Shown here: piece after piece, positions 17,548 through 27,326 of the stretch
How positions within the stretch are numbered: the first letter of the stretch is position 1
Layout: each line of letters opens with the position of its first letter
Translations under genes and position numbers: made by a program
Notes under the pieces: model-generated
Database searches by the model: none
Told to the model about the DNA's origin: nothing
What the model saw: the letters and a program-made list of their open reading frames with translations, nothing else
Assembly: GCA_963576735.1 (NCBI GenBank)
Contig: CAUYWD010000304.1
Coordinates: 52,001 to 116,000, forward strand
DNA from: Bedellia somnulentella
Lineage: Eukaryota > Arthropoda > Insecta > Lepidoptera > Bedelliidae
DNA length: 64,000 bases
Direction: 5' to 3'

Positions 17548-20500
17548 ATGGCCATGCGATTCCTCCAGGTGAACCTCAACCACTGCGCCACTGCCCAGGA
17601 TCTGTTCTTCCAAAGCATGGCGGAGTGGTTGATACAAATAGGAGTGGTCTCGGAGCCATACTTTGTCCCTTCAGGGGTAAACTGGGTGTCGGACCTGGAT
17701 GGCGTGGCGGCGATAACCGTCAGCCAGTCATCAGGACTGCTGCTGGAAGAGGTGGCTAGAGGCAAGGGTTTCGTCTCAGCTCGTGTCGGGGAAATAGTGA
17801 TTTTTTCAGTATACTTTTCCCCAAATGAAACCCTTGCCAACTATGAAGTGTTCATGCAGGAGGTAGAAGTAGCAGTCCTGCAACGCTCTCCTCGTCAAGT
17901 CCTGGTCGCCGGAGATTTCAATGCCAAGTCTGTGGCTTGGGGATCTCCGGCCACTGATCGTTTTGGCGAGGTTGTGCTAGAGTGGGCGACAGCCACGGGT
18001 GTGGCCATTGTAAATAGGGGTTCGACACCCACATGCGTTCGGCATAACGGGAGTTCGATTGTTGATCTGACTTTCGCAACTCCCGGTCTCTGGGCCCTGA
18101 TCAAGGGCTGGAGAGTCATCACAGACGTGGAGTCGTTTTCGGATCATCATTACATCCGTTACGACCTCTCCACGTCCCGTGCAGCCACCTTACCAGGCGG
18201 TCAGTCGACGAATGGGGGGCCCAGATGGGCCCTCAGCAGGCTGGACAAAGAAACTATGGTCGAGGCAGCTATTGTTCAGTCCTGGGTGGCACCGTCTGGT
18301 ACAGCAATCGACATCCGTGCTGAGGTGGACTGGTTTCGTGAGGCTCTCACAGAGATTTGCGATGCGTCTATGCCCCGAGTGGGGCCTATGGCTCCGAGAC
18401 GCCAAGTGCACTGGTGGTCTGCCGAAATTGCTAGCCTACGACAGGCGAGCATTGTGGCACGCCGCCGGTGCAAAAGACAGAGGAGGAGAAGACCCCGAGA
18501 CGAGGCCGAGGAACTCCGCCGCGTGGAGGTATTTCGCGAGGCGAAAAAGGCCCTGAAAATTGCTATCATCAGGGCCAAAGAAGAGTCAAGGAAAGAACTC
18601 CGGGAGGCTCTTAATAGGGATCCATGGGGGCGCCCTTATAGAGTGGCGATGCAAAGACTTCGCCCCTGGGCTCCCCCGCTCACGACGAGCCTCCAGCCCC
18701 ACGTGGTGGAGAATGTCGTCTCGGCATTGTTCCCGGATAGGGGGGTGCATCAACCCCCCGTGATGATATGCGAACGGCAACGTCCGGTGGACGATCAGCT
18801 GGTTCCCGAGGTGACGGAGCCAGAGTTGGCGGTGGCCATCGAGCGCCTTAAAGCTAAGAAGACAGCCCCGGGTCTAGATGGAATCCCGGGGCAGGCGTGG
18901 GTTGTGGCGCTCAAGCCCTTCCCTGAAGTGAAGTTTCGGGGCCTGTTTTCTGCGTGCCTGGAGGAAGGCGTATTTCCGGAGCCGTGGAGGACGGGCAAAC
19001 TCGTCTTGTTGAGAAAGGAGGGGCGCCCCGCCGACTCCATAGAGCCTTCGGCATTCCGGCCAATTGTCTTGCTGGATGAGGCGGGCAAGCTCTTGGAGCG
19101 GGTGGTTTCGGCCCGCATTGTCAATCACCTCGAGGAAATTGGTCCGAACCTCTCGGACCACCAGTACGGTTTCCGGCGTTGTCGTTCCACCGTTCATGCG
19201 GTTCTGCGGGTCCGCTCAATAGCGGACGAGGCGGTCTCCCAGGGCGAGGTGGTGTTGGCGGTCTCGATCGACATCAAAAACGCCTTTAACACCATGCCCT
19301 GGTCTTGCATTGAGGAGGCACTGAAGTACCATGACGTGCCTCCCTACATCAGGAGGATTCTCGGGTCGTACCTCTCGGACCGGTACATTACGTATCCGCT
19401 TCGGGAGGGTTGGGGTCGCCGCGAAATGTCTTGCGGTGTTCCACAGGGCTCAGTCTTGGGCCCGCTTCTGTGGAACATCGGCTACGACTGGGTCTTACGC
19501 GGCGCCAACCTCTGGGGTGTCCAACTCACCTGCTATGCAGACGACACCCTAGTGACGGCTCGAGGCAAGACCTACAGAGAGGCCGCCATCCGCGGGACTG
19601 CGGGAGTGGCGCACGTGGTGCGCCGAATAAGGTCGTTGGGTCTGGAAGTGGCCCTGAATAAGTCCGAGGCCATGTGGTTCCATGGTCCTCGGAACGGTCC
19701 GCCGGTTGGGGAATCCGCCATCGTCGTGGGTGGCGAGAGGATTGCCGTCGAGTCAAGTTTAAAATACCTTGGATTAGTACTCGACGGCCGTTGGACGTTC
19801 CGCGCTCACTTCGAGCGTTTGGGGCCCCGGTTGATGGTTGCGGCAGCTGCACTCTGCAGACTCCTGCCGAACCTTGGGGGCCCTAGGGACGGGTGCAGGC
19901 AGCTTTATATGGGAGTCGTACGGTCCATGGCTATGTACGGCTCCCCAGTGTGGGCTGACGCCCTGAAAGGGTCAAACGCGGCGCTTCTTCATGCGCCGCA
20001 ACGACTCATGGCTGTCAGGGCGTCAAGGGGATACCGCACGGTATCCCGAGAGGCTGCCTGCCTAATGGCGGGTTCAAAGCCGTGGGAGTTAGACGCGCAA
20101 GTTCTCGCGTCGACCTTCCACTGGCGTGAAGAACGGCGGACACAGGGCCACTGGCCCACGGATCGGGAGACTGCGGCCTACAAACAGGAGGTCGAGTCAG
20201 CTGCCCTGGAGGCCTGGGCACTGCGGCTGGGTCAGCCGAGTGCGGGGCACAGGACGGTGGAGGCGATCCTCCCCGTCTTTACGCAGTGGTTGCAGCGAGA
20301 GCACGGATCTCTGAGCTTTCGGCTTACACAGGTCCTTTCCGGGCATGGTTGCTTCGGGAAGTACCTGTGGCGGCTGGGCAAGGAGCAGGCTGCTCGTTGC
20401 CACCACTGCCTAAATTGCCCCGAGGAGACGGCACAGCACACTCTAGAAGTGTGCCCAGCGTGGGATGAAGAGAGGGCAGCACTCCGGGCGGTCATCGGCC

Positions 20501-20676
20501 CGGATCTCTCTCTGCCAGCCGTGGTCGCGGCTATGGTGGAGAGACCCGATGCGTGGGCGGCGGCGGCCTCCTTTTGCGAACGAGTCATGCTTGCAAAGGA
20601 GGCCGCCGAACGAGAGAGGGAGTTGGCGGACCCCACCAGAAGGGGCCGTCGTCGCCGCGGTGCCAGGAACCCTTGA
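17548..20676 (+). CDS. C4 ORF2: endonuclease/reverse transcriptase, 1042 aa
   Basis: The ATG at 17548 follows the ORF1 stop in the string TAATAATG, so a TAATG stop-start is also present one codon later than in C5 and C7. EN motifs are present; the SDH segment reads SDHHYI where the other copies have SDHRYI, and the catalytic His is kept. YADD is at 663-666. A Leu-to-Pro change relative to C3 occurs in the KPFPEVKFRG segment before the RT core, which may or may not be tolerated. Otherwise it is nearly identical to C3 and free of stops. The C-terminal Cys/His motif is intact. Confidence 0.96.
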   Translation: MAMRFLQVNLNHCATAQDLFFQSMAEWLIQIGVVSEPYFVPSGVNWVSDLDGVAAITVSQSSGLLLEEVARGKGFVSARVGEIVIFSVYFSPNETLANYEVFMQEVEVAVLQRSPRQVLVAGDFNAKSVAWGSPATDRFGEVVLEWATATGVAIVNRGSTPTCVRHNGSSIVDLTFATPGLWALIKGWRVITDVESFSDHHYIRYDLSTSRAATLPGGQSTNGGPRWALSRLDKETMVEAAIVQSWVAPSGTAIDIRAEVDWFREALTEICDASMPRVGPMAPRRQVHWWSAEIASLRQASIVARRRCKRQRRRRPRDEAEELRRVEVFREAKKALKIAIIRAKEESRKELREALNRDPWGRPYRVAMQRLRPWAPPLTTSLQPHVVENVVSALFPDRGVHQPPVMICERQRPVDDQLVPEVTEPELAVAIERLKAKKTAPGLDGIPGQAWVVALKPFPEVKFRGLFSACLEEGVFPEPWRTGKLVLLRKEGRPADSIEPSAFRPIVLLDEAGKLLERVVSARIVNHLEEIGPNLSDHQYGFRRCRSTVHAVLRVRSIADEAVSQGEVVLAVSIDIKNAFNTMPWSCIEEALKYHDVPPYIRRILGSYLSDRYITYPLREGWGRREMSCGVPQGSVLGPLLWNIGYDWVLRGANLWGVQLTCYADDTLVTARGKTYREAAIRGTAGVAHVVRRIRSLGLEVALNKSEAMWFHGPRNGPPVGESAIVVGGERIAVESSLKYLGLVLDGRWTFRAHFERLGPRLMVAAAALCRLLPNLGGPRDGCRQLYMGVVRSMAMYGSPVWADALKGSNAALLHAPQRLMAVRASRGYRTVSREAACLMAGSKPWELDAQVLASTFHWREERRTQGHWPTDRETAAYKQEVESAALEAWALRLGQPSAGHRTVEAILPVFTQWLQREHGSLSFRLTQVLSGHGCFGKYLWRLGKEQAARCHHCLNCPEETAQHTLEVCPAWDEERAALRAVIGPDLSLPAVVAAMVERPDAWAAAASFCERVMLAKEAAERERELADPTRRGRRRRGARNP

Positions 20677-20987
20677 TGCACCACGGCCTTTGGTAGGGTC
20701 TTCTTAGACCACGGAGCCCCCATATGGCGTGCGTCGCTGAAAGTGGGGCTCCACGGGCAGGAGGCGCGCAGAGTGGGGTCATCTGCGCGCTACTCAACCC
20801 TGCCCGAGAAGGGCGGACGCTCAGGTGGCCCTGAGCGTCCGCTGCTTGGTGATGGTAAAAAAGGGGGGTACCAAAAACCCCCCTATTGAGGTACGCCACA
20901 AGGCGTTAGGTGCTGGGGGTCCGAGGAATATTGCCTCTGGTTAAAGTCTTCAGGGACCCCCAAACTGTATGCACCAAGAAGGGCCAC

Positions 20988-21067
20988 CGTGGGGTTTTAG
21001 TCAGTAGAAGTCTGACATATCCCCGCCGCATGGGGGTGAGGGCTTCCGCCATGAGGATTTCCCCACG
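20988..21067 (+). other. C4 3'-terminal RNA structure with rearranged distal hairpin
   Basis: The closing stem and GTCAG/CTGAC are normal. The third hairpin is replaced at 21021-21050: bases 21021-21038 are the exact reverse complement of the 18-nt CACCCCCATGCGGCGGGG present in C3, followed by 12 nt of unrelated sequence. The usual 10-bp stem is therefore not formed in the same way. Confidence 0.75.
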
Positions 21068-21114
<47 letters not shown>

Positions 21115-21116
<2 letters not shown>

Positions 21117-21133
21117 TTAGGTTAGGTTAGGCT
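21115..21133 (+). repeat. Telomeric spacer C4/C5, 19 nt with one variant base
   Basis: Three GGTTA units and then GGCT instead of GGTT. It is the only non-canonical spacer base in the array. Confidence 0.95.
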
Positions 21134-21213
21134 CCCCCACACGGTACAGCCTTGTCGTGGCGTGGGGGCTCAGTAGCCTCGGGCAATCCAGTCCGGGGTG
21201 AAGCTAATGTACC
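21134..21213 (+). ncRNA. C5 HDV-like ribozyme fold
   Basis: J1/2 is AC, P4 has the G-U variant as in C2, and the joining segment is GCTAA. All helices are intact. Confidence 0.8.
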
Positions 21214-21619
21214 GAGAGTCCGCTTCTCTCCTCTGCTTCCAGAGCGAGCAGTAAGCGGACGGGAAGCCGTGGCACATTCTGATGTGCACGGCTTAGCCCC
21301 AGCGTTTGTCCACATTGGGCGGCTGGGGCGGGTGTTAGAACCTGGCGTCTGTGTCGCATCGGTCGGCCAGGTTCTGTCTTTGTGGGGCGGCAGTGTCTTC
21401 ATGATACTGTCGGCCAAACCGTAAGCCTACTTCGGTGGGAACGGGGGCTCAGGCCACTGAGGTCTGGGCTGCGAGGAAGAAAACCTCTATAAAAAATTAC
21501 CCCAATCCCAAGGTCGGCGTGCCGAGGGGATGAGTGTCTGGAGGGGGTCCAGTGCCTAGCGTCAGGGAAGGGGGGAAAGCTCGATGGTAGGCCGAGGGTA
21601 AAGCCTACCAAAAACAAAA

Positions 21620-23755
21620 ATGGATAATTCGGCATGTTTGAAAAGTATTACCCAGGTGGGTCCCCGAAAGGGGGAATCCCACCCTTCCGCGGCCGCGGAA
21701 GGCGCCCCCACGTATTCTGGGGGGGGCAAAAACTGCCAACCAAACGACCACAGCAAACGATTAACGGATTCCGAGTATAGTGAGGAGGTGATGAGCGACA
21801 CGTCAATGAAGACAGCAGGGAGTTCGAATAGCTTCTTCGACCTCATTAGAAAGCGACGAGCTGGTAGCGGTCTGAGCGTCTCAGACTCTGATGACAGTGT
21901 TGACACTACCATTGAAGAGAGGCGTCAATCCTCAGCTTCTGCAAAAAGGGGCAGAGGCAGGCCACCCACAACCGGCCAATACGTAGGTATAGGTAAGGCG
22001 CGTGAGGAAGCAGCTGCTGCAAAACGGGAGAGTTTCATGCGCCAGCAAACGGAGGAAACATCTCACCGCGTAGAGAGACACAACCCTTTGCAGCAGAAAA
22101 AACGCGAGCAGGCACAAAAAGTCTCCGTCCCTGCATCTGAGAAAACGACCAACGATTTGTTAAGCTCAGTTCAGGAACATCTTTCAGTCGTGATGCATGT
22201 GGCTAACCGATCGAGAAGTTTGAAAGGTACTTTTGTCAGGGACCTAAAAAATGCGGTCACCTCAATTAAGGAGTTGTCTGAGGTCATGTCGGACCGCACT
22301 GCAACAGACGAAAACATAAAACTCCAAAATGAGAACGCCCGCCTCAAAAATGAGCTGCAACAAATGAAGGCCAGCAACGAAGGTCTTCATGCAGAGCAAG
22401 CCAAATTGAGGCAGGAGATGGAAGCCTTCCGGGCAGAAGTAAGGAGTGGCGGAACTGCCGTTGATGCTGGAGAAAACCTGGCCCAATCCATAATGATCCA
22501 AGTCGGGACAATGATCAACGCGAGGTTGGAGGCTCTAGAAGAGCGCCTGTTGCCCGAAAAACGGCTGAGGCCACCTTTGGCAGCAGATAGAAGGAAACAG
22601 CAAGCAGAAGCTCCAGTAGAGGTGCAATCTGTTCCTTCTCAAATAAGTGCAGTAACTTCCAAGGGCAAAGGTAAAGGAAAAGGCAAAAAGTCTGTGACCA
22701 CGCCACAATCACAGCAAGCAGTTGCCTCATCCACAGCTTTTTCCCCTGCCGTTGCGGTAGCCTCGACTTTAAAAGAGCAACCAGCTCAGCCTTCTCAGGT
22801 GGCTCCCGGCGAGAACTCTTGGGCAACAGTGGTCCGCCGCGGTAAGAAAAAGCCCAAAACCAGCGAAAAGGCTAAGGCTCCACAAAAAGCAACAGCCAAA
22901 GTGGCAGCTCAAAAACTAAAAGTTCCCCGTTCTGCAGCGGTGATCATAAGCCTAGTGGAGAATGCTGCTGATAAGGGCATAACACTCAATAGTGTTATGA
23001 CAGATGCCAGAAAACGCATCGATCTGTCTGGCCTGGGAATAGGTCCTCTGCGCATAAGATCTGCTTTGACGGGGGCTCGAAAATTAGAAGTCACTGGAGA
23101 GCAGGCACAAATAAAGGCAGATAAACTCGCAGAAAAACTGAGGGAAGTGCTTCCCTTAGACTCAGTGAGAGTATCAAGACCCGAAAAAATTGAGACGATC
23201 CGCCTAATGGATCTAGATGATTCGGTGTCAGAAGCTGAAATCGGTGAAGCTATTGCTAGCGCGGGAGGCTGTGCTCCGGGGAACGTCCGAGTAGGAAAGA
23301 TTGCTACTGGATTTCGCCGAACCTGCACAGTAATAGTAAGGTGTCCATTGCCAACGGCGAAAAAGCTGTTGCAGGCGGGGAAATTACAAATAGGCTGGGG
23401 AAGTGTTCGAGTACAACATTTGCCCCAGAAAACTATGCGTTGCTTCAAATGCCTAGAGGCGGGTCATGTCCGCGCGCAATGCACATCAGAAGTAGACCGC
23501 AGCGACCTTTGCCATCGTTGTGGCTCATCAGGTCACAAAGCAGAGATATGCACCGCGCAACCGTGCTGTCCAGTCTGTAAGGCTTCCAACAAACCTTTCG
23601 GGCATACAGTTGGAGCGAAAACTTGCTCAGCAAATAGGAGAAGGCTGGCAAAAAAAGGGCTGGACTCTACACCCATCACTGCCCAGAAGAAGGGAAAAAA
23701 TGTCCGCAATCAGTCAGATGTGCGGACAGTGGAGGAACCCATGGTCGTTAATTAA
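21620..23755 (+). CDS. C5 ORF1: RNA-binding protein, 711 aa
   Basis: The ATG at 21620 begins MDNSACLK. The N terminus TQVGPRKGES...TYSGGGKN is shared with all copies except C4 and C8. AT-hook-like RGRGRPP is at 110-116, followed by GQYVGIGKAREE and a long charged heptad-like region to about 285. Then come the NARLEALEERLLPEKRLRPP segment, a GKGKGKGKKS basic tract, SWATVVRRGKKK, the conserved mid-domain, and zinc knuckles starting at 608 (spacings as in C4). The C-terminal tail ends VEEPMVVN and TAA, which overlaps the ORF2 ATG. It is intact and collinear with C6. The role in RNA packaging and telomere targeting is known for the family and inferred here. Confidence 0.94.
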   Translation: MDNSACLKSITQVGPRKGESHPSAAAEGAPTYSGGGKNCQPNDHSKRLTDSEYSEEVMSDTSMKTAGSSNSFFDLIRKRRAGSGLSVSDSDDSVDTTIEERRQSSASAKRGRGRPPTTGQYVGIGKAREEAAAAKRESFMRQQTEETSHRVERHNPLQQKKREQAQKVSVPASEKTTNDLLSSVQEHLSVVMHVANRSRSLKGTFVRDLKNAVTSIKELSEVMSDRTATDENIKLQNENARLKNELQQMKASNEGLHAEQAKLRQEMEAFRAEVRSGGTAVDAGENLAQSIMIQVGTMINARLEALEERLLPEKRLRPPLAADRRKQQAEAPVEVQSVPSQISAVTSKGKGKGKGKKSVTTPQSQQAVASSTAFSPAVAVASTLKEQPAQPSQVAPGENSWATVVRRGKKKPKTSEKAKAPQKATAKVAAQKLKVPRSAAVIISLVENAADKGITLNSVMTDARKRIDLSGLGIGPLRIRSALTGARKLEVTGEQAQIKADKLAEKLREVLPLDSVRVSRPEKIETIRLMDLDDSVSEAEIGEAIASAGGCAPGNVRVGKIATGFRRTCTVIVRCPLPTAKKLLQAGKLQIGWGSVRVQHLPQKTMRCFKCLEAGHVRAQCTSEVDRSDLCHRCGSSGHKAEICTAQPCCPVCKASNKPFGHTVGAKTCSANRRRLAKKGLDSTPITAQKKGKNVRNQSDVRTVEEPMVVN
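21655..21727 (+). other. C5 three-hairpin block in the first ORF1 codons
   Basis: It has the same sequence as C2 and C6 over the stems, with a GAAA loop in hairpin 1 and a perfect palindrome in hairpin 2. Confidence 0.7.
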
Positions 23756-26700
23756 TGGCTGTGCGGTTCCTTCAAGCAAACTTGAACCACTGCGCCACTG
23801 CTCAAGATCTCTTCTTTCAGAGCGTGGCGGAGTGGTCTATAAATGTGGGTATTGTCTCGGAGCCATATTACGTCCCAACAAGGGCTAATTGGGTGTCGGA
23901 CCTCAACGGTGTGGCGGCTATCACCGTCACCAGTTCGTCGGGGCTGCTGCTAGAAGAAGTGAGAAGGGGCAGGGGTTTCGTCTCGGCACGGGTGGGGGAC
24001 CTTGTTATCTTTTCCCTATATTTTTCCCCGAACGATTCCCTTGCAAACTTTGAGATCTTTCTGCAAGATTTGGAGGCAGCAGTCCTGCAACGTCGCCCAC
24101 GCCAAATATTGGTCGCTGGAGATTTCAATGCCAAATCCTCGGCTTGGGGTTCTCCAGCGACACATGCAAATGCCTTTGGCACAGCGGTGTTAGAGTGGGC
24201 GACGGCTGCTGGAGTGGCCTTGGCCAATAGGGGTTCGACACCTACATGCGTTCGGCATAACGGGAGTTCGATCGTCGATTTAACATTCGCAACTCCCGAC
24301 CTCTGGGCCCTGATCAAGGGCTGGAGGGTTATCACGGACGTGGAGTCGTACTCGGACCATCGGTATATCCGGTTCGAGATCTCCACGTCCAGACCAGCCA
24401 CCCAACCGGGTGGAGCGTCGGCAAATGGGGGACCTAGGTGGGCCCTCAGCAGGCTGGACAAGGAGATGATGGTTGAAGCCTCCATCGTCCAGTCCTGGAT
24501 GTCACCGCCGCCCGGTGCGGCCGTCGACATCAGTGCCGAGGTGAGCTGGTTTCGTGAAGCCCTCACAGAGGTATGCGACGCATCGATGCCCCGAGTGGGA
24601 CCGATGGCTCCGAGACGCCAGATGCACTGGTGGTCCGCCGAGATCGCACAACTCCGACGTGCGAGCATCGCGGCGAGACGCCAGTGCAAAAGAATAAGAA
24701 GGAGGAGACGCCGGGACGAGGCCGAAGAGAATCGCGTTGTCGAGGCTTTCCGGGAGGCTAAAAAAGCACTTAAACTAGCGATTTACGACGCCAAAGAAGC
24801 CTCCCGAAAGGAATTACTGGAGGCTCTGGACGACGATCCATGGGGGCGCGCCTACAGAATGGCCAGGCAAAGGCTACGACCATGGGCGCCCCCACTAACT
24901 ACGAGCCTCCAGATAAATGTAGTGGAAAATGCGGTCTCGGCCTTGTTCCCGGCCAGGGGTGTGCATCAGCCCCCCATGATGGCGATTGAGCGGCAGCGTT
25001 CGGTGGACGAACTTCTCGTCCCCGAAGTGACCGAACCGGAGTTGGCGGTGGCCATAGAGCGCCTGAAGAAGAAGAAGACGGCCCCGGGACTAGATGGGAT
25101 CCCGGGGCAGGCGTGGGTAGTGGCGCTCAAGCCCTTCCTGCAGGAGAGATTTCGGGGCCTAGTCTCCACGTGCCTGGAACAAGGTGTTTTCCCAGAGCCG
25201 TGGAAGACGGGCAAACTCGTTTTGTTGCGGAAGGAAGGGCGCCCCGCCGACTCTGTAGAACCCTCGGCTTTTCGACCGATTGTGCTGCTCGACGAGGCGG
25301 GTAAACTTTTAGAGAGGGTGATCTCTGCCCGAATCGTCGAGCACCTCGAGGGAGCTGGTCCAAATCTCTCGGACCAGCAGTTCGGTTTCAGGCGCTGTCG
25401 CTCGACAGTTCATGCAGTTCTGCGGGTCCGCTCAATTGCGGACGAGGCGGTCTCCCAGGGTGAGGTGGTGTTGGCGGTATCGCTTGACATCAAAAACGCT
25501 TTCAACACCATCCCCTGGTCTTGTATTCAGGAGGCACTGAAGTTCCATGAAGTGCCTCCTTACTTGGGAAGGATCCTCGGGTCGTACCTCTCGGATCGGT
25601 TCATCACGTATCCGCTTCGGGAGGGTTGGGGTCGCCGCGAGATGTCTTGCGGTGTTCCACAGGGCTCAGTCTTGGGCCCACTTCTGTGGAACATCGGCTA
25701 CGATTGGGTTTTACGCGGCGCCAACCTCTGGGGTGTCCAACTTACATGCTATGCAGACGACACCCTAGTGACGGCCCGAGGGAAGACTTACAGAGAGGCC
25801 GCCATTCGCGGAACTGCAGGAGTAGCGCACGTTGTGCGCCGGATCAGGTCATTGGGCCTGGAAGTGGCCCTGAACAAATCCGAGGCCATGTGGTTCCATG
25901 GCCCTCGGAACGGTCCGCCGGCTGGAGAATCCGCCATCGTTGTGGGTGGCGAGAGGATTGCCGTCGAGTCAACTTTGAAGTACCTGGGATTAGTGCTCGA
26001 CGGCCGATGGACGTTCCGCGCTCACTTCGAGCGTTTGGGGCCCCGGTTGATGGTTGCGGCAGCTGCACTCTGCAGACTCCTGCCGAACCTTGGGGGCCCT
26101 AGGAACGGGTGCAGGCAGCTCTACATGGGGGTCGTACGGTCCATGGCTATGTACGGCTCCCCAGTCTGGGCTGACGCCCTGAAGGGGTCGAATGCGGCGC
26201 TTCTTCACGCGCCGCAACGGCTCATGGCTGTCAGGGCGTCAAGGGGATACCGTACGGTATCCCGAGAGGCTGCCTGCGTATTGGCGGGTTCAAAGCCGTG
26301 GGAGTTAGACGCGCAAGTTCTCGCGTCGACCTTCCACTGGCGCGAAGAACGGCGGACACAGGGCCACTGGCCCACGGATCGGGAAACAGCGGCCTACAAG
26401 CAGCAAGTAGAGGCCGCTGCCCTCGACGCTTGGGCACTAAGGCTGGGTCAGCCTAGTGCGGGGCACAAGACGGTGGAGGCGATCCTCCCCGTCTTTACGC
26501 AGTGGTTGCAGCGAGAGCATGGTTCTCTGAGCTTCCGGCTGACACAGGTCCTTTCCGGGCATGGTTGCTTCGGGAAGTACCTGTGGCGGCTGGGTAAAGA
26601 GCAGGCCGCTCGTTGCCACCACTGCCTAAATTGCCCCGAAGAGACGGCGCAGCACACACTGGAAGTGTGCCCGGCGTGGGATGAAGAGAGGGCAGCACTC

Positions 26701-26892
26701 CGGGCGGTCATCGGCCCGGATCTCTCTCTGCCAGCCGTAATCGCGGCAATGGTGGAGAGACCCGATGCGTGGGCGGCGGCGGCCTCCTTTTGCGAACGAG
26801 TCATGCTCGCAAAGGAGGCCGCCGAACGAGAGAGAGAGTTGGCGGACCCCACTGGAAGGGGCCGTCGTCGCCGCGGTGCCAGGAACCACTGA
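23755..26892 (+). CDS. C5 ORF2: endonuclease/reverse transcriptase, 1045 aa
   Basis: The start codon overlaps the ORF1 stop as TAATG, the arrangement described for translational coupling in SART1. It is the longest ORF2 here; extra residues fall after GSPAT in the endonuclease (GSPATHANAFG), outside the catalytic motifs SEPY, GDFNAKS and SDH. YADD is at 666-669. It has a KKKKTAPGLDG segment, like C6-C8, where C1-C4 and C10 have KAKKTAPGLDG. The C-terminal Cys/His motif and the basic GRRRRGARNH tail are present. No stops or frameshifts are seen. The endonuclease half is the most divergent among the nine. Confidence 0.97.
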   Translation: MAVRFLQANLNHCATAQDLFFQSVAEWSINVGIVSEPYYVPTRANWVSDLNGVAAITVTSSSGLLLEEVRRGRGFVSARVGDLVIFSLYFSPNDSLANFEIFLQDLEAAVLQRRPRQILVAGDFNAKSSAWGSPATHANAFGTAVLEWATAAGVALANRGSTPTCVRHNGSSIVDLTFATPDLWALIKGWRVITDVESYSDHRYIRFEISTSRPATQPGGASANGGPRWALSRLDKEMMVEASIVQSWMSPPPGAAVDISAEVSWFREALTEVCDASMPRVGPMAPRRQMHWWSAEIAQLRRASIAARRQCKRIRRRRRRDEAEENRVVEAFREAKKALKLAIYDAKEASRKELLEALDDDPWGRAYRMARQRLRPWAPPLTTSLQINVVENAVSALFPARGVHQPPMMAIERQRSVDELLVPEVTEPELAVAIERLKKKKTAPGLDGIPGQAWVVALKPFLQERFRGLVSTCLEQGVFPEPWKTGKLVLLRKEGRPADSVEPSAFRPIVLLDEAGKLLERVISARIVEHLEGAGPNLSDQQFGFRRCRSTVHAVLRVRSIADEAVSQGEVVLAVSLDIKNAFNTIPWSCIQEALKFHEVPPYLGRILGSYLSDRFITYPLREGWGRREMSCGVPQGSVLGPLLWNIGYDWVLRGANLWGVQLTCYADDTLVTARGKTYREAAIRGTAGVAHVVRRIRSLGLEVALNKSEAMWFHGPRNGPPAGESAIVVGGERIAVESTLKYLGLVLDGRWTFRAHFERLGPRLMVAAAALCRLLPNLGGPRNGCRQLYMGVVRSMAMYGSPVWADALKGSNAALLHAPQRLMAVRASRGYRTVSREAACVLAGSKPWELDAQVLASTFHWREERRTQGHWPTDRETAAYKQQVEAAALDAWALRLGQPSAGHKTVEAILPVFTQWLQREHGSLSFRLTQVLSGHGCFGKYLWRLGKEQAARCHHCLNCPEETAQHTLEVCPAWDEERAALRAVIGPDLSLPAVIAAMVERPDAWAAAASFCERVMLAKEAAERERELADPTGRGRRRRGARNH

Positions 26893-27194
26893 CGCACCGC
26901 GGCCTCGGTTAGGGTCTTGTAAGACCACGGAGCCCCCATATGGCGTGCGTCGCCGAAAGCGGGGCTCCACGGGCAGGAGGCGCGCAGAGTGGGGCTATCT
27001 GCGCGCTACCAAACCCTGCCCAAGAAGGACGGGCGCTTAGGTGGTCCTGAGCGTCCGTGACTACAAAAGTGGAAAAGGGGGGTTCTGTCCCCCCCAAAGA
27101 AGGAATGCCGCGAGGTATTAGGTGTGTGGGGTCTCGGGAACATTGCATTGAAGAGTACCCAGAGGCCCCACATTTGGGCACCAGGAAGGACCAC

Positions 27195-27274
27195 CGTGGG
27201 GTTTTAGTCAGTAGGAGTCTGACATATCCCCGTCGCACCCCCATGCGGCGGGGAATCCATGAGGATTTCCCCAC

Positions 27275-27276
<2 letters not shown>
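27195..27276 (+). other. C5 3'-terminal RNA structure
   Basis: Canonical closing stem, GTCAG/CTGAC (loop TAGGAGT) and CCCCGTCGCA/TGCGGCGGGG. Confidence 0.72.
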
Positions 27277-27307
<31 letters not shown>

Positions 27308-27309
<2 letters not shown>

Positions 27310-27326
27310 TTAGGTTAGGTTAGGTT
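27308..27326 (+). repeat. Telomeric spacer C5/C6, 19 nt
   Basis: Three GGTTA units followed by GGTT. Confidence 0.97.

Larger units (their letters stand above)
14982..21114 (+). mobile_element. C4: full-length retrotransposon copy, both ORFs intact
   Basis: The leader is 14982-15412 (431 nt, short type). ORF1 is type B, shared with C8. ORF2 and the 3' UTR (20677-21067, type II) match C3. Poly(A) is 21068-21114 (47 A). The last 3' UTR hairpin is rearranged (see 21021-21050). Confidence 0.96.
21134..27307 (+). mobile_element. C5: full-length retrotransposon copy, both ORFs intact
   Basis: The leader is 21134-21619 (486 nt). It is the long type but lacks about 40 nt between GTTCTGTC and GGGGCGGCAGTG, a deletion shared only with C9. 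ORF1 is type A; the 3' UTR (26893-27276) is type I. Poly(A) is 27277-27307 (31 A). Confidence 0.96.

Noticed and set aside
23868..24689. 273-codon minus-strand frame over the C5 endonuclease region
   Set aside because: It mirrors conserved sense codons and is interrupted or shortened in the other copies, so there is no support for an antisense gene.
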